Origin: JAJRTE01 sp964418585
GTDB taxonomy: Bacteria > Myxococcota_A > UBA796 > JAJRTE01
Length of the DNA stretch: 64,000 nt
Direction: 5' to 3'
NCBI GenBank assembly: GCA_964418585.1
Contig: CAYQMG010000148.1
Location: 11,766-75,765 of the forward strand
Part shown: positions 39,694 to 48,051 of the stretch, piece by piece
Layout: each line of letters starts with the position of its first letter
How positions within the stretch are numbered: the first letter of the stretch is position 1
Notes under the pieces: model-generated
The model's database searches: none
Told to the model about the DNA's origin: nothing
What the model saw: only the letters and a program-made list of their open reading frames with translations
Made by a program: the position numbers and the translations under genes

Positions 39694-41043
39694 TCACTCC
39701 CGAAGCTGGGTTTTCTTCAGCTTTCGGTAGACGGAAACCCGGTTGATGCCGAGCACCTCGGCCGCCCGGGTCTTGTTGTGTCCGCACCGGGCCAGGACCT
39801 CGCGGATGTACTCTGCCTCGACCTCTGCCAGGGTCTTGATGTGTGAGGTGTCGGCGTCCACGGAAAGGATGTTGAGTTCCTTGAGGTCGTCGGGGAGGAC
39901 GTCGGCGCCGATCACCTCGGTCTGGCTGAGTGCTGCGGCCCGCTCGATGATGTTTTCGAGTTCCCGGACGTTTCCCGGGTAGTCGTACTGGGTGAGAAGT
40001 TGGAGGGCGTCGGTGGTGAATCCGAGGAATCGAGTCCCGGAGCGTGCATTGAAGCGCTCGAGGAAGTGTTTTGCGAGCAAGGGGATGTCTTCTTTCCGCT
40101 CGTGGAGGGAAGGGAGTTCGATGGGGACGACGTTGAGGCGATAGTAGAGGTCTTCGCGGAATGCGCCGTGGCGCATGGCGCGCTTGAGGTCCTTGTTGGT
40201 GGCGGAGATGATCCGCACGTCGATCCGGATGGGCTTGACGCCACCGACGCGGATCAGTTCGCGTTCCTGAACCACGCGAAGGAGTTTTGCCTGCATGATC
40301 GGGGACATGTCCCCGACCTCGTCGAAGAAGACGGTGCCTCCGTCGGCAGCCTCGAGGAGACCGCGGCGAGTGGAAACTGCGCCGGTGTAGGCCTCTTTTT
40401 CGTGTCCGAACAGTTCATTGGCGACCAGGTCTTCGGCCAGCGATGCGCAGTTGATGGGCAGGAACATCTTGCCCGCGCGTCTGCTCTCCTGATGGATCGC
40501 CTTGGCCACCAGTTCCTTTCCCGTCCCGGACGCTCCGGTGATGAGCACGTTGGCCTCGGTCCCGGCGATCTGTCGAATCAGTTCCCGTACAGCGACCATT
40601 TTGGGGCTTCTACCCAGGATCCGGGCCACGCCGTCTTCGCTCCCGGACCCCCTGGAAGCCTGGCGCTCACTGCCCTCGAGACGCCGCTTCTCCATGGCCA
40701 GCGACACCACACGCCGCACTTCGTCCGGGTGAAACGGCTTCTGCACGTAGTGAAACGCCCCACGCTTCATCGCCTCCACCGCTGTGGTCACCGACGCATA
40801 CCCGGTCATCACGATCACTTGCACCCGCGGGTCCTTCCGCTTGGCACGCGCCAAGACCGCCAGACCGTCCACCGGCTTCATCACCAGGTCGGTCAGCACC
40901 AAATCGTACGCCCGCCCCTCCATCTTTCGAAAAGCTTCCTCCCCGCCGGCAGCCGTGTCGACCAGGTACCCCTGTTTCCGGACGATGCTCCGCAGGTTCT
41001 TCAGGTTGATTCGATCGTCGTCGACTATGAGGACACGTTCCAT
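39694..41043 (-). CDS. NtrC-family sigma-54-dependent response regulator
   Basis: 449 residues. Receiver with Asp52 (VLTDLVMKPVDG) and Lys102 (VQKPFHPDE); AAA+ domain with Walker A GASGTGKE (170-177), Walker B VFFDEVGD near 238-244 and the arginine-finger region FREDLYYRLNV; and a C-terminal Fis-type helix-turn-helix (HNKTRAAEVLGINRVSVYRKLK). The sigma-54-contacting loop reads EAYTGA instead of GAFTGA, losing the first Gly. It heads the co-oriented cluster, and the palindromic site just beyond its stop codon is the likely target. A degenerate copy of that site precedes its own ATG, suggesting autoregulation. Confidence 0.93.
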   Translation of the reverse strand: MERVLIVDDDRINLKNLRSIVRKQGYLVDTAAGGEEAFRKMEGRAYDLVLTDLVMKPVDGLAVLARAKRKDPRVQVIVMTGYASVTTAVEAMKRGAFHYVQKPFHPDEVRRVVSLAMEKRRLEGSERQASRGSGSEDGVARILGRSPKMVAVRELIRQIAGTEANVLITGASGTGKELVAKAIHQESRRAGKMFLPINCASLAEDLVANELFGHEKEAYTGAVSTRRGLLEAADGGTVFFDEVGDMSPIMQAKLLRVVQERELIRVGGVKPIRIDVRIISATNKDLKRAMRHGAFREDLYYRLNVVPIELPSLHERKEDIPLLAKHFLERFNARSGTRFLGFTTDALQLLTQYDYPGNVRELENIIERAAALSQTEVIGADVLPDDLKELNILSVDADTSHIKTLAEVEAEYIREVLARCGHNKTRAAEVLGINRVSVYRKLKKTQLRE

Positions 41044-41136
41044 GCATCACCACGGGCCACGTCGGCGTTCGGTGCGCCGGAGGCCGGTTTCGAGGGGTTG
41101 GTCCGCGCAAACCGGTTTCTAGATTCTAGCGAGAGT

Positions 41137-41151
41137 GATACAAAATGCAAC
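41137..41151. promoter_or_regulatory. Degenerate copy of the 15-bp palindromic site, upstream of the NtrC-type gene
   Basis: On the minus strand this reads GTTGCATTTTGTATC, matching 11 of 15 positions of the perfect palindrome at 39666. It lies 94 bases upstream of the regulator's ATG. No good -24/-12 element was found next to it, so it may serve negative autoregulation or be chance. Confidence 0.35.
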
Positions 41152-41189
41152 AGCGGCGCGGCCACCGCGATGGACGCTCCCGTCCGGTA

Positions 41190-41198
41190 TGCTATGAT
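41190..41198 (+). promoter_or_regulatory. Extended -10 element (TGCTATGAT)
   Basis: TG, one base, TATGAT lies 108 bases upstream of the ATG at 41307, with only a weak -35 (ATGGAC region) in front. It resembles the extended -10 seen before glgB. Confidence 0.35.
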
Positions 41199-41306
41199 GC
41201 GGACGCCGGGAACGGGGAGCGAACCGGAACGACACTTGCACATCCGTTCCCGGCCGGCGTGCGACCGGGCGGTCGCGACAGGGGAACGAACAGAGGGGAG
41301 GCAGGC

Positions 41307-42233
41307 ATGTTCTCGAGGCACCGGGACACCAGGTTGCCGTTTGTGTTGCAGATCGTGAGGCTCCGGAGGCTGCTCGAGCACACGCGGCGGGTCATGAATC
41401 TCGTGGAGGACGCCCGTGAGAAGCTCGAGGGGGAGTACATATTCGATCGGCACTATATTCTGGCGCTTGTGGATCGCGCGATGGAGGAGCTGGGCCGGGT
41501 GGTGTACCACGGTGCGGTGGTCTGTCCTGCGAAGCGGGATGCGTTCTACGATCGGCATGACGCGGTCCGGGATCGGTCGAGGGAACTGTTTGAGGAGGGT
41601 CGGTGGGACTCGCGCGGGTTGGAAGTGGAGGACTCCCTGGAAGCGAGCGTGGAATTTCGGATGTTGTCGGCAGCGATTGAGTGGATGGAGGGGGTGGAGG
41701 GGGAGCGTTCTTCCGTGCTGGCCCTGATGTTCGAGGTAGTGGATGCGGTGCTGGGGAGTGTGGAGGGCGTGCAACCGGTGTCGAGCCGTTTGTGGGAGGT
41801 GGTGGTTTCCGGTGTTCGTCACCGGATCGCGTGGGTGGACCTGGAACTGGTGGAGGAGGGCGAAGGGGAATCGGTGGTTCCCCTGAACAGCGCGCCGTTG
41901 CGTGTGCTTTTGGGGGGAGCGGAATCGTTGGTGGAGGGGGGGGGAGGCCGGGGAGCGGACTGGATTGCTGCGGTGAGCGGGGATCAGGTGAGTTTTTTCA
42001 AGGGGACCGGGGCTGGCGGTGGCTGGGTGTACGTGGAAGCGGCCCTGACCGGGCATGCGGCCTCCGACTATCTGCTGGTCTACGATCGGGGGGACCTGGC
42101 GTTGCCCGAAGGCCTGAAGCGGCGGGAGACAGCCGGGGGCGTGGTCTGGTGGCTTTATGACGTGGATCGGGCGGATCTGGAGCAGGTGTTGGCCCGTGTG
42201 GGGGGGATTCTTCTGGGGCGGCGGGGCGGTTGA
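41307..42233 (+). CDS. Hypothetical protein
   Basis: 308 residues, no signal peptide or membrane helix. The N-terminal 120 residues are helical and charged (LPFVLQIVRLRRLLEHTRRV, YILALVDRAMEELGRVVYHG). The remainder alternates short beta strands with acidic, Gly-rich loops (VSGDQVSFFKGTGAGGGWVYV, ASDYLLVYDRGDLALP). No family was recognised. The start is supported by a GAGGGGAGG site. It is followed after 57 bases by the NmrA-like gene and may be co-transcribed with it. Confidence 0.6.
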   Translation: MFSRHRDTRLPFVLQIVRLRRLLEHTRRVMNLVEDAREKLEGEYIFDRHYILALVDRAMEELGRVVYHGAVVCPAKRDAFYDRHDAVRDRSRELFEEGRWDSRGLEVEDSLEASVEFRMLSAAIEWMEGVEGERSSVLALMFEVVDAVLGSVEGVQPVSSRLWEVVVSGVRHRIAWVDLELVEEGEGESVVPLNSAPLRVLLGGAESLVEGGGGRGADWIAAVSGDQVSFFKGTGAGGGWVYVEAALTGHAASDYLLVYDRGDLALPEGLKRRETAGGVVWWLYDVDRADLEQVLARVGGILLGRRGG

Positions 42234-42290
42234 GTGGGCGCCGAGGGGGATGATGACTGGGTCGGGGCGGACTGTATCGGGGAGGCTGGC

Positions 42291-43208
42291 ATGGAATCGT
42301 CGGCGATGAACCCTCTGGTCGCGGTGGCCGGTGCCACTGGGAACGCGGGGAAGGAGATCGTTCGGGCCGCCCATGCGAGCGGCCTCCGGGTGCGGGCTCT
42401 GGTGCGGAGCGAGGCCCGTCTTCAGCCGGTGCGGGAGTGTGTTGACGAGGTCCGGGTGGTCCAGGTGACCGAACCCGAGTCGGTGGCCGGTTGTCTCGAG
42501 GGGGCTGCCTACCTGGTGTCGGCCCTGGGCAAGACCTACCAGAAAGATCGTATCCCTCGCCGGGACGTGGATGTAGGAGCGAACCTGCATCTGTTTCGAG
42601 AGGCGGCTCGAGCCGGTGTGCGTCGCGTGCTGCTGGTGAGCGTGTTCGGTGCGGATCCGAGGCACGAGGTGGCACTGGTCCGGATGAAGGGCGAGGTGGA
42701 GGAAGCCCTGGTCTCGAGTGGGCTTCCGTTCGTGATCGTGCAGCCCACCGGGTTCTTCTCGGACATGTGGGAACTGTTCCAGATGGGCCTGCGCGGGACG
42801 CTCTGGGTGTTCGGCAGGGAAGAAGTGGGATTCAACCCCATCAGCCTGGAGGACCTCGGCGCGTTCGTGGTGCGGTCGCTCCTGGACGAGGGCAAGGGGG
42901 GGTGTCGTCTCCCGTGCGGTGGACCGGAGGTCCTGACACCGACCGACATCGCGGCGATGGTGTCCCGTGTGACGGGTCGACGGGTCCGGGTGCGCCACAT
43001 CCCTTTGTGGCTCGCCCGGGCCGGCGTGGCGATGGTACGTCCATTCCACCAGGATTTGTGGGAGATGGCCCAGTTTTTCGTGGAGCAGGCAACGCTGTTG
43101 AAAGCTGAGGGGGGAACGGTTCTGGCTCCCGTGGTGGGTGAGCAGCGTCTGGAGGACTATTACCGGCGTCGCTGGGCCGAATTGCAGGCCCGGAGCGAAC
43201 GGGGATGA
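42291..43208 (+). CDS. NmrA-like atypical SDR, NAD(P)-binding protein
   Basis: 305 residues. The N-terminus MNPLVAVAGATGNAGKEIVRAA contains the GxxGxxG dinucleotide loop of atypical short-chain dehydrogenases. VLLVSVFGADPRHE and a GLPFVIVQPTGFFSDMW block are typical of the NmrA/HSCARG/NAD(P)H-binding group. The catalytic YxxxK is missing (VRMKGEVEEAL at that place has no Tyr), so a redox-sensing or epimerase-like role is more likely than classical dehydrogenase activity. It has a GGGGAGG ribosome site and converges on the OsmC gene. Confidence 0.82.
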   Translation: MESSAMNPLVAVAGATGNAGKEIVRAAHASGLRVRALVRSEARLQPVRECVDEVRVVQVTEPESVAGCLEGAAYLVSALGKTYQKDRIPRRDVDVGANLHLFREAARAGVRRVLLVSVFGADPRHEVALVRMKGEVEEALVSSGLPFVIVQPTGFFSDMWELFQMGLRGTLWVFGREEVGFNPISLEDLGAFVVRSLLDEGKGGCRLPCGGPEVLTPTDIAAMVSRVTGRRVRVRHIPLWLARAGVAMVRPFHQDLWEMAQFFVEQATLLKAEGGTVLAPVVGEQRLEDYYRRRWAELQARSERG

Positions 43209-43218
43209 GGTCTCGAGG

Positions 43219-43611
43219 TCACACGATCTCGAGGTCGATTTCCGGCGGGTGGGTCAACGAGTTGTAGATGACGCAGGTCTTGGCTGCGTTGATGATGGCC
43301 TGCTTCCTGTTTTCCGGGAATCCTTCCGGAAGTTCCAGGTCGATGGTGATGCTTTGCACGCGCTTGGGGTGGTCTGCGAGTTGAGCCACCACACTCAGTT
43401 CGATCCCGGAGGCGGGCAACCCGTGGTGCCGGCAATAGTCGGCGGCGATCATGCCGATGCAGGCGGCCATGGAAGCGGCGAAAAGTTCCGTGGGATTCGG
43501 GCCTGCATCCTCTCCACCGTCGTCAGGGTGCATGTCACTCACCAATGAGTGCCTTCGGACCGTTATCTCGAACGCCTTGCCGTGTTGGTGTTTCAGTGTG
43601 ATGAGATCCAA
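43219..43611 (-). CDS. OsmC/Ohr-family peroxiredoxin-like protein
   Basis: 130 residues. The fold signature is GPNPTELFAASMAACIGMIAADYC, with the first redox Cys in the long helix, and a second conserved Cys in INAAKTCVIYNSLTHPPEI. OsmC and Ohr proteins reduce organic hydroperoxides through this Cys pair. No ATG precedes the conserved beta strand MDLITLKHQHGKAFEI; the TTG at 43611 has an excellent AAGGAGGG site nine bases upstream and is taken as the start. It is transcribed separately from the DASS gene. Confidence 0.88.
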   Translation of the reverse strand: MDLITLKHQHGKAFEITVRRHSLVSDMHPDDGGEDAGPNPTELFAASMAACIGMIAADYCRHHGLPASGIELSVVAQLADHPKRVQSITIDLELPEGFPENRKQAIINAAKTCVIYNSLTHPPEIDLEIV

Positions 43612-43790
43612 TGTTTCGACCCTCCTTCAAGCTCGAGTGGGTGTTGGGGCGCTGTCCGCAACGGGAGCGCGCCTCCGGCCGGGTCCGTGCCCGGGAGGGG
43701 GGCGTTCCGGCCCTGCCGCGCCCGGGGTGTCGGCCCGCTCGGCTCCTGCGTCGCTGACACGGTAGCGAACTCTCGAAAAGACGGCAAGCA

Positions 43791-45287
43791 TCAATTCGCT
43801 GGCACGGCCCAGTGGGGGAGGGCGTCGAGGTCGATGCCCCACACGATGGGCAGCCAGAGGAGGGAGAAGAGGAGGATGAGCACGGTGCCGATCAGGTTCA
43901 TCCACACGCCTGCCCGAGCCATCTGGGAGATGGTCAGATGTCCACTCCCGTAGACCACGGCGTTGGGGGGCGTGGCCACGGGGAGCATGAACGCGCAAGA
44001 AGCGGCGACACAAGAAGAGACCATGAGGCCGAAGGGATGGACGCTCATGGCCACCGCCGTGCTACCCATGAGGGGGACCAACAGGGCCGCCGTGGCCGTG
44101 TTCGAGGTCAGTTCGGTGAGAAAAATGGTGCTGAGCACCACCGCGACCATCAGGGGCAACATGCTGCGGGACGAGATCGACGCCAGCAGCCCCCCGGCCC
44201 AGTGTGCGAGCCCGGTGGCATCGATACCTGCGGCCAGGGCGAGGCCGCCGCCGAACAGCACCACGACACCCCAGGGAATGGTCACGGCCGTGGCCCAGTC
44301 CATCAGGGCGCCCCGCCCGCCCTCTCCGGATGGCACCAGGAACAGGGCCACTCCCCCTGCCATCGCAATAGTTGCGTCGGCCACCATGGTGGTGTGCAGG
44401 AAGCCTCGAGCCACCCAGCCGAGGGCGACTGCCAGGAACACCACCAGGACCCGGCGCTCGGCTCGAGACATCGGTCCCATGCGGGCCAGTTCCTCGCGGA
44501 CCAGCGCCTTGCCCCCTGGAATGGTCGCGATCTCGGGCCGATGGAGCACTCGAGTGAGCAAGAACCAGGTCACGCCAAGGAAAACCGCGGAGAACGGTAC
44601 CCCGAACGCCATCCACCGGGCGAACCCAATGGTTTGCCCGAAACGCTGCTCCACGATCCCCGCCATCACCGCATTGGGGGGCGTGCCGATGAGTGTGCCC
44701 ACACCACCAACCGAGGCTGCGTAGGCGATGCCGAGCATGAGGGCGACAGCGAAATTGGTTCCGGACCGGGTCGGTGCCTCCCCGTCCCCCTCGGTTCGTC
44801 CAGCCGTCACGCGCGAGACCACTGCCAGGGCCACCGGAAGCATCATCATGGTGGTGGCCGTATTGCTGACCCACATGGACAGGCATGCGGTGGCGACCAT
44901 GAATCCCAGGATGAGCCGATTCGGGCTGGTACCGATGATTCGAATGATGTGCAGTGCGATCCGGCGGTGCAGTCCCCACCGTTCGATTGCCTTGGCCAGG
45001 AAAAAGCCACCAATGAAGAGATAGATGAGATGATGCCCGTAAGGTTTTGTGGCTTCGGAAGATTTCATGATCCCAAGTGTGGGCATCAGTACGATGGGAA
45101 GCAGCGACGTGGCCGGGATGGGGATGGCCTCAGTCACCCACCACGTGGCGACCAGCACGGTGATCGCACCCATGCGCACCGCCTCGATGCTCAACCCCTC
45201 CGGAAGGGACAGAAGATGGGGCAGAGCCAACACAACCGCGAATGCTGCCGGACCGCCTATCAGCCCTATCCTGCGCGCCTTGGTCAT
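43791..45287 (-). CDS. DASS-family (SLC13) anion:sodium symporter
   Basis: 498 residues with about eleven membrane helices. The duplicated Ser-Asn-Thr substrate/Na+ motifs are present (SMWVSNTATTMMMLP and TELTSNTATAALLVP), as are VGGVGTLIGTPPNAV and MLPVATPPNAVVYGSG. Together they place it with dicarboxylate or sulfate symporters such as VcINDY. It moves a divalent anion with Na+ across the inner membrane; exact substrate unknown. Unlike the transporter at 37610 it has no TrkA-C insert. AGGAGG lies just before ATG 45287. It is divergent from the M14 peptidase. Confidence 0.9.
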   Translation of the reverse strand: MTKARRIGLIGGPAAFAVVLALPHLLSLPEGLSIEAVRMGAITVLVATWWVTEAIPIPATSLLPIVLMPTLGIMKSSEATKPYGHHLIYLFIGGFFLAKAIERWGLHRRIALHIIRIIGTSPNRLILGFMVATACLSMWVSNTATTMMMLPVALAVVSRVTAGRTEGDGEAPTRSGTNFAVALMLGIAYAASVGGVGTLIGTPPNAVMAGIVEQRFGQTIGFARWMAFGVPFSAVFLGVTWFLLTRVLHRPEIATIPGGKALVREELARMGPMSRAERRVLVVFLAVALGWVARGFLHTTMVADATIAMAGGVALFLVPSGEGGRGALMDWATAVTIPWGVVVLFGGGLALAAGIDATGLAHWAGGLLASISSRSMLPLMVAVVLSTIFLTELTSNTATAALLVPLMGSTAVAMSVHPFGLMVSSCVAASCAFMLPVATPPNAVVYGSGHLTISQMARAGVWMNLIGTVLILLFSLLWLPIVWGIDLDALPHWAVPAN

Positions 45288-45435
45288 GTTCCCTCCTCCT
45301 GAAAAGCGCTCGCTTGTGCCCGCACCGGTGCGGCCGGCGTCTGGAGGGCGTCTGTGCCGCGGCTCAGGCTCCCTTCTGATATTCGCAGCCTCGAACGCGG
45401 GCTGCAACCTCTCTGTGGCCGCCGCGGGTCGTTGT

Positions 45436-45464
45436 TTGACGCCGCCGAAAAGGGGTGCTAGCCT
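45436..45464 (+). promoter_or_regulatory. Sigma-70-type promoter of the M14 peptidase gene
   Basis: TTGACG, 17 bases, TAGCCT with an upstream TG (TGCTAGCCT). The -35 matches five of six positions. The start point would be about 85 bases upstream of the ATG at 45558. Confidence 0.45.
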
Positions 45465-45557
45465 GAACCCCGGACCACGCCTCGAGCCGGCGGCACAACC
45501 GGTTCTGGAGGCGGGTTCGACCGCGCAATCCTTCCACGCTCATCCAGGATCGTGCTC

Positions 45558-47417
45558 ATGAACCAACTCTCGAGAATGTTTCTGGTCCTGCTCGCGCTCC
45601 TCGTACTCCCCGGCGCCGATTCCGAGGCGGACCCGGGGGACCTGCTGCCTCCCCTGGTGCCCTGGAAGGGAACCTGTCCCGCCTGCGTGGCACCGGAACA
45701 TCCCTGGGCCACGCCGTTCGAACGGTCCGGGTTCGTCGAGACACCGGGATACGACGAAACGGTGCGCTGGCTCCAGGGGCTTGCCGAGGCTTCCCCGGTG
45801 ATCGCGGTGGTTTCCCTGGGTGGGAGTGCACAGGGGCGGGAGATCGTGGCCGTGGCAGCCTCGCGTGAAGGCGCGTTCACTGCGGAGGCGGCGAGGGCCA
45901 GCACCAGACCGCTCCTGATGGTCCAGGCGGGTATCCATGCCGGCGAGATCGATGGGAAGGACGCCGGCATGATGTTGCTCCGGGAACTCGCTTTCGGTCG
46001 GGCAGGGCGCCTGCTTCGGAAGGCCAATTTCCTGTTCGTCCCCATCTTGAACGTGGACGGCCACGAGCGCTGCTCCCCGTTCAATCGGGTGAATCAGCGC
46101 GGCCCCCGGTGCATGGGGTGGCGCACGAACGGCCGGAACCTGAATCTCAACCGGGACTACGCGAAGCTGGAAACCCCTGAAGTGCGCGCTGTGGTGACCG
46201 CCCTGCAGGCCTGGGGGGCGGACCTTTACCTGGACATCCACGTTACCGACGGCATCGACTACCAGTACGACATCACGTTCGGATTCACCGGTCCACACGG
46301 GTCGTCGCCCGCCATCTCCCGTTGGCTGACGGAACGGCTCTCCCCGGCATTGACTCGAGACCTGGAAGCGGCGGGACACGTGCCCGGACCACTCATCTTT
46401 GCTGCAAACGGCAAGGATCACACCGGGGGCATCGTGGAATGGACCGCGCCCCCACGGTTCTCCCATGGCTACGGCGACGTGGTCCATGTCCCCACCGTGC
46501 TGGTGGAAAATCATTCGCTCAAGCCCTTCTCCAGGCGCGTGTTCGGCACCTACGTGCTCCTCGAAAGCACCTTGCGCGTGCTCGGAACGCAAGGGGACGA
46601 ACTCGAGGCCGCGAAGGCGTCGGACCGGACACGGCGTCCTGACCGGGTGGTGCTCGCCTGGAAACCGGCTCAGACTCCGGCACGGCACATGGCGTTCAAG
46701 GGCGTGGCGTTCGAGGAAGTTCCCTCCGAGGTGTCCGGTGGCACATGGACCAGGTGGCTGGGCCGACCGGTCACCACGACCGTGGACGTGATCGTGTACG
46801 ACCAACCCGCTGTGGTGGCGACGGTTCCAGCCGGCTACTGGATTCCACCCGACTGGCCGGAGGTGATCGAGACCTTGCGCCTGCACGGGGTACAGATGGA
46901 GCGAATCGATACGCCTCGAGACGTGACGGTGGAGATGTATCGTTTTGACACTCCCCGATTCGACCCGGTTCCTCGAGAAGGACATGTCCGGGTCTCGGCC
47001 GACACCCGGGTGGAGGTGCGCAAGGTGCGCTTCCCGGCGGGTTCGGTCCGGGTTCCCACGGACCAGCCCCTGGGCGAGCTGGTCGTGATGCTGCTCGAGC
47101 CGGCGGGGCCGGATTCATTCTTTCAATGGGGATGGTTCCACGAGGTGCTGGAACGGACCGAATACTTCGAGGGGTACGCCCTGGAACCGCTCGCACGGCG
47201 GATGATGGCCCAGGATCCGGAGCTGGCGACAGCGTTCAAGCAGGCGCTGGCCGAGGATGAGGTTCCGGCACAGGATCCACGGGCACGGCTGGACTGGTTC
47301 TATCAGCGCTCGCCCTACATCGACCAGCGTTGGAGGCTCTATCCCATCGGCAGGATCCCAACCCGGAGAGATGGACACTCCCCCACCTCCGGCAGCGACG
47401 ACAAGGGCTCAAGCTGA
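45558..47417 (+). CDS. Exported M14-family zinc carboxypeptidase
   Basis: 619 residues with a signal peptide (MFLVLLALLVLPGADSEA). The zinc site HxxE is in MVQAGIHAGEIDGKDAG and the third His in LYLDIHVTDGIDY. The substrate-binding NGRNLNLNRDY block (Asn-Arg pair) and VLVENHSLKPFSRRV region are intact. The last 230 residues form a separate beta-rich domain. The protein is predicted to trim peptides in the periplasm or outside the cell. A short AGGA precedes ATG 45558. It ends 34 bases from the convergent tetraheme cytochrome gene. Confidence 0.88.
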   Translation: MNQLSRMFLVLLALLVLPGADSEADPGDLLPPLVPWKGTCPACVAPEHPWATPFERSGFVETPGYDETVRWLQGLAEASPVIAVVSLGGSAQGREIVAVAASREGAFTAEAARASTRPLLMVQAGIHAGEIDGKDAGMMLLRELAFGRAGRLLRKANFLFVPILNVDGHERCSPFNRVNQRGPRCMGWRTNGRNLNLNRDYAKLETPEVRAVVTALQAWGADLYLDIHVTDGIDYQYDITFGFTGPHGSSPAISRWLTERLSPALTRDLEAAGHVPGPLIFAANGKDHTGGIVEWTAPPRFSHGYGDVVHVPTVLVENHSLKPFSRRVFGTYVLLESTLRVLGTQGDELEAAKASDRTRRPDRVVLAWKPAQTPARHMAFKGVAFEEVPSEVSGGTWTRWLGRPVTTTVDVIVYDQPAVVATVPAGYWIPPDWPEVIETLRLHGVQMERIDTPRDVTVEMYRFDTPRFDPVPREGHVRVSADTRVEVRKVRFPAGSVRVPTDQPLGELVVMLLEPAGPDSFFQWGWFHEVLERTEYFEGYALEPLARRMMAQDPELATAFKQALAEDEVPAQDPRARLDWFYQRSPYIDQRWRLYPIGRIPTRRDGHSPTSGSDDKGSS

Positions 47418-47451
47418 GCAAAAAGCCGAGCGAAAAAGGGCCGCCCGGGGG

Positions 47452-47832
47452 CTACTGCGCGGCTGCCGGGGCCGGCTTCTTTGCGTGGCAGCCGTCACAC
47501 TTCGTGGGACCCTTCTGCTGCTCGCGGTGGCAGCCCTTGCACCGCTTGTGCTTGGCGTTCTTGAGAGACGGGATCACCTTGCCGTCCTTCTCCACATCTT
47601 GCTTGGTATGGCAATCTGTACACTTCTGGGCATCCGACCCGTCCGGCTTGGCCGTGTGGTGACAGGTATTGCACTTGTCCGCACCAATGCGGTTCTGGTG
47701 CTCCCGGTGCGGGAAGGTCACTGTTCCCTTCTTGGCCTCAAACTTGATCACTTCCGGTCCGTTCGTGGCAGCGACCACGACCGCCATGGGTACCAGGAGC
47801 ATCAGGAACCAGATCAGGTTTTTCTTCACCAT
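47452..47832 (-). CDS. Class III tetraheme cytochrome c3-like protein
   Basis: 126 residues. A signal peptide (LIWFLMLLVPMAVVVAATN) precedes four CxxCH sites at residues 54, 71, 98 and 112. His42 and His45 (FPHREHQ), His59 (CHH) and His95 (NAKHK) are placed as distal ligands, giving four bis-His hemes as in cytochrome c3. It is a soluble periplasmic electron carrier, very Lys-rich. It lies behind the heme-sensor kinase/NtrC pair and has its own sigma-54 promoter 150 bases upstream. It is inferred to feed electrons to NapAB or the octaheme enzyme. Confidence 0.9.
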   Translation of the reverse strand: MVKKNLIWFLMLLVPMAVVVAATNGPEVIKFEAKKGTVTFPHREHQNRIGADKCNTCHHTAKPDGSDAQKCTDCHTKQDVEKDGKVIPSLKNAKHKRCKGCHREQQKGPTKCDGCHAKKPAPAAAQ

Positions 47833-47961
47833 TCTCTCCTTTCCAGACAAAATTCCTCTCCATGTGGAATCTGTGTGTCATGCCCGCAGCGCTCCGGGTT
47901 CGGTTTTTACGAACCATCCCTTGGGACGGTCCCGGGACCTCGGTGCGCGCGGCGAGCATGG

Positions 47962-47976
47962 TACCACAGAGTGGTA
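47962..47976. promoter_or_regulatory. Inverted repeat over the predicted start point of the cytochrome gene
   Basis: TACCAC-AGA-GTGGTA, a perfect 6-bp-arm palindrome, directly downstream of the -12 element and covering the expected +1 (about 47971). It could be an operator. A second hairpin, GGTTCG-7-CGAACC, lies in the leader near 47897-47915. Confidence 0.4.
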
Positions 47977-47981
47977 GAAGA

Positions 47982-47997
47982 TGCAATACTTATGCCA
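47982..47997 (-). promoter_or_regulatory. Sigma-54 promoter of the tetraheme cytochrome gene
   Basis: Minus strand: TGGCAT, five bases (AAGTA), TTGCA. GG and GC are ten bases apart; the -24 element matches five of six consensus positions and the -12 element all five. It lies between the stop codon of the NtrC-type gene and the cytochrome ATG. Confidence 0.72.
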
Positions 47998-48051
47998 CAG
48001 TCCGGACCTGACCGTCCCCCAGGGAACCCCGCAACCGAATCCCAGCCCCGG

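Noticed and set aside
36770..39730. A 986-residue plus-strand frame opposite the cytidylate-kinase-like and transporter genes
   Set aside because: His/Arg/Gln-rich low-complexity product typical of an antisense shadow; the minus strand encodes recognisable proteins.
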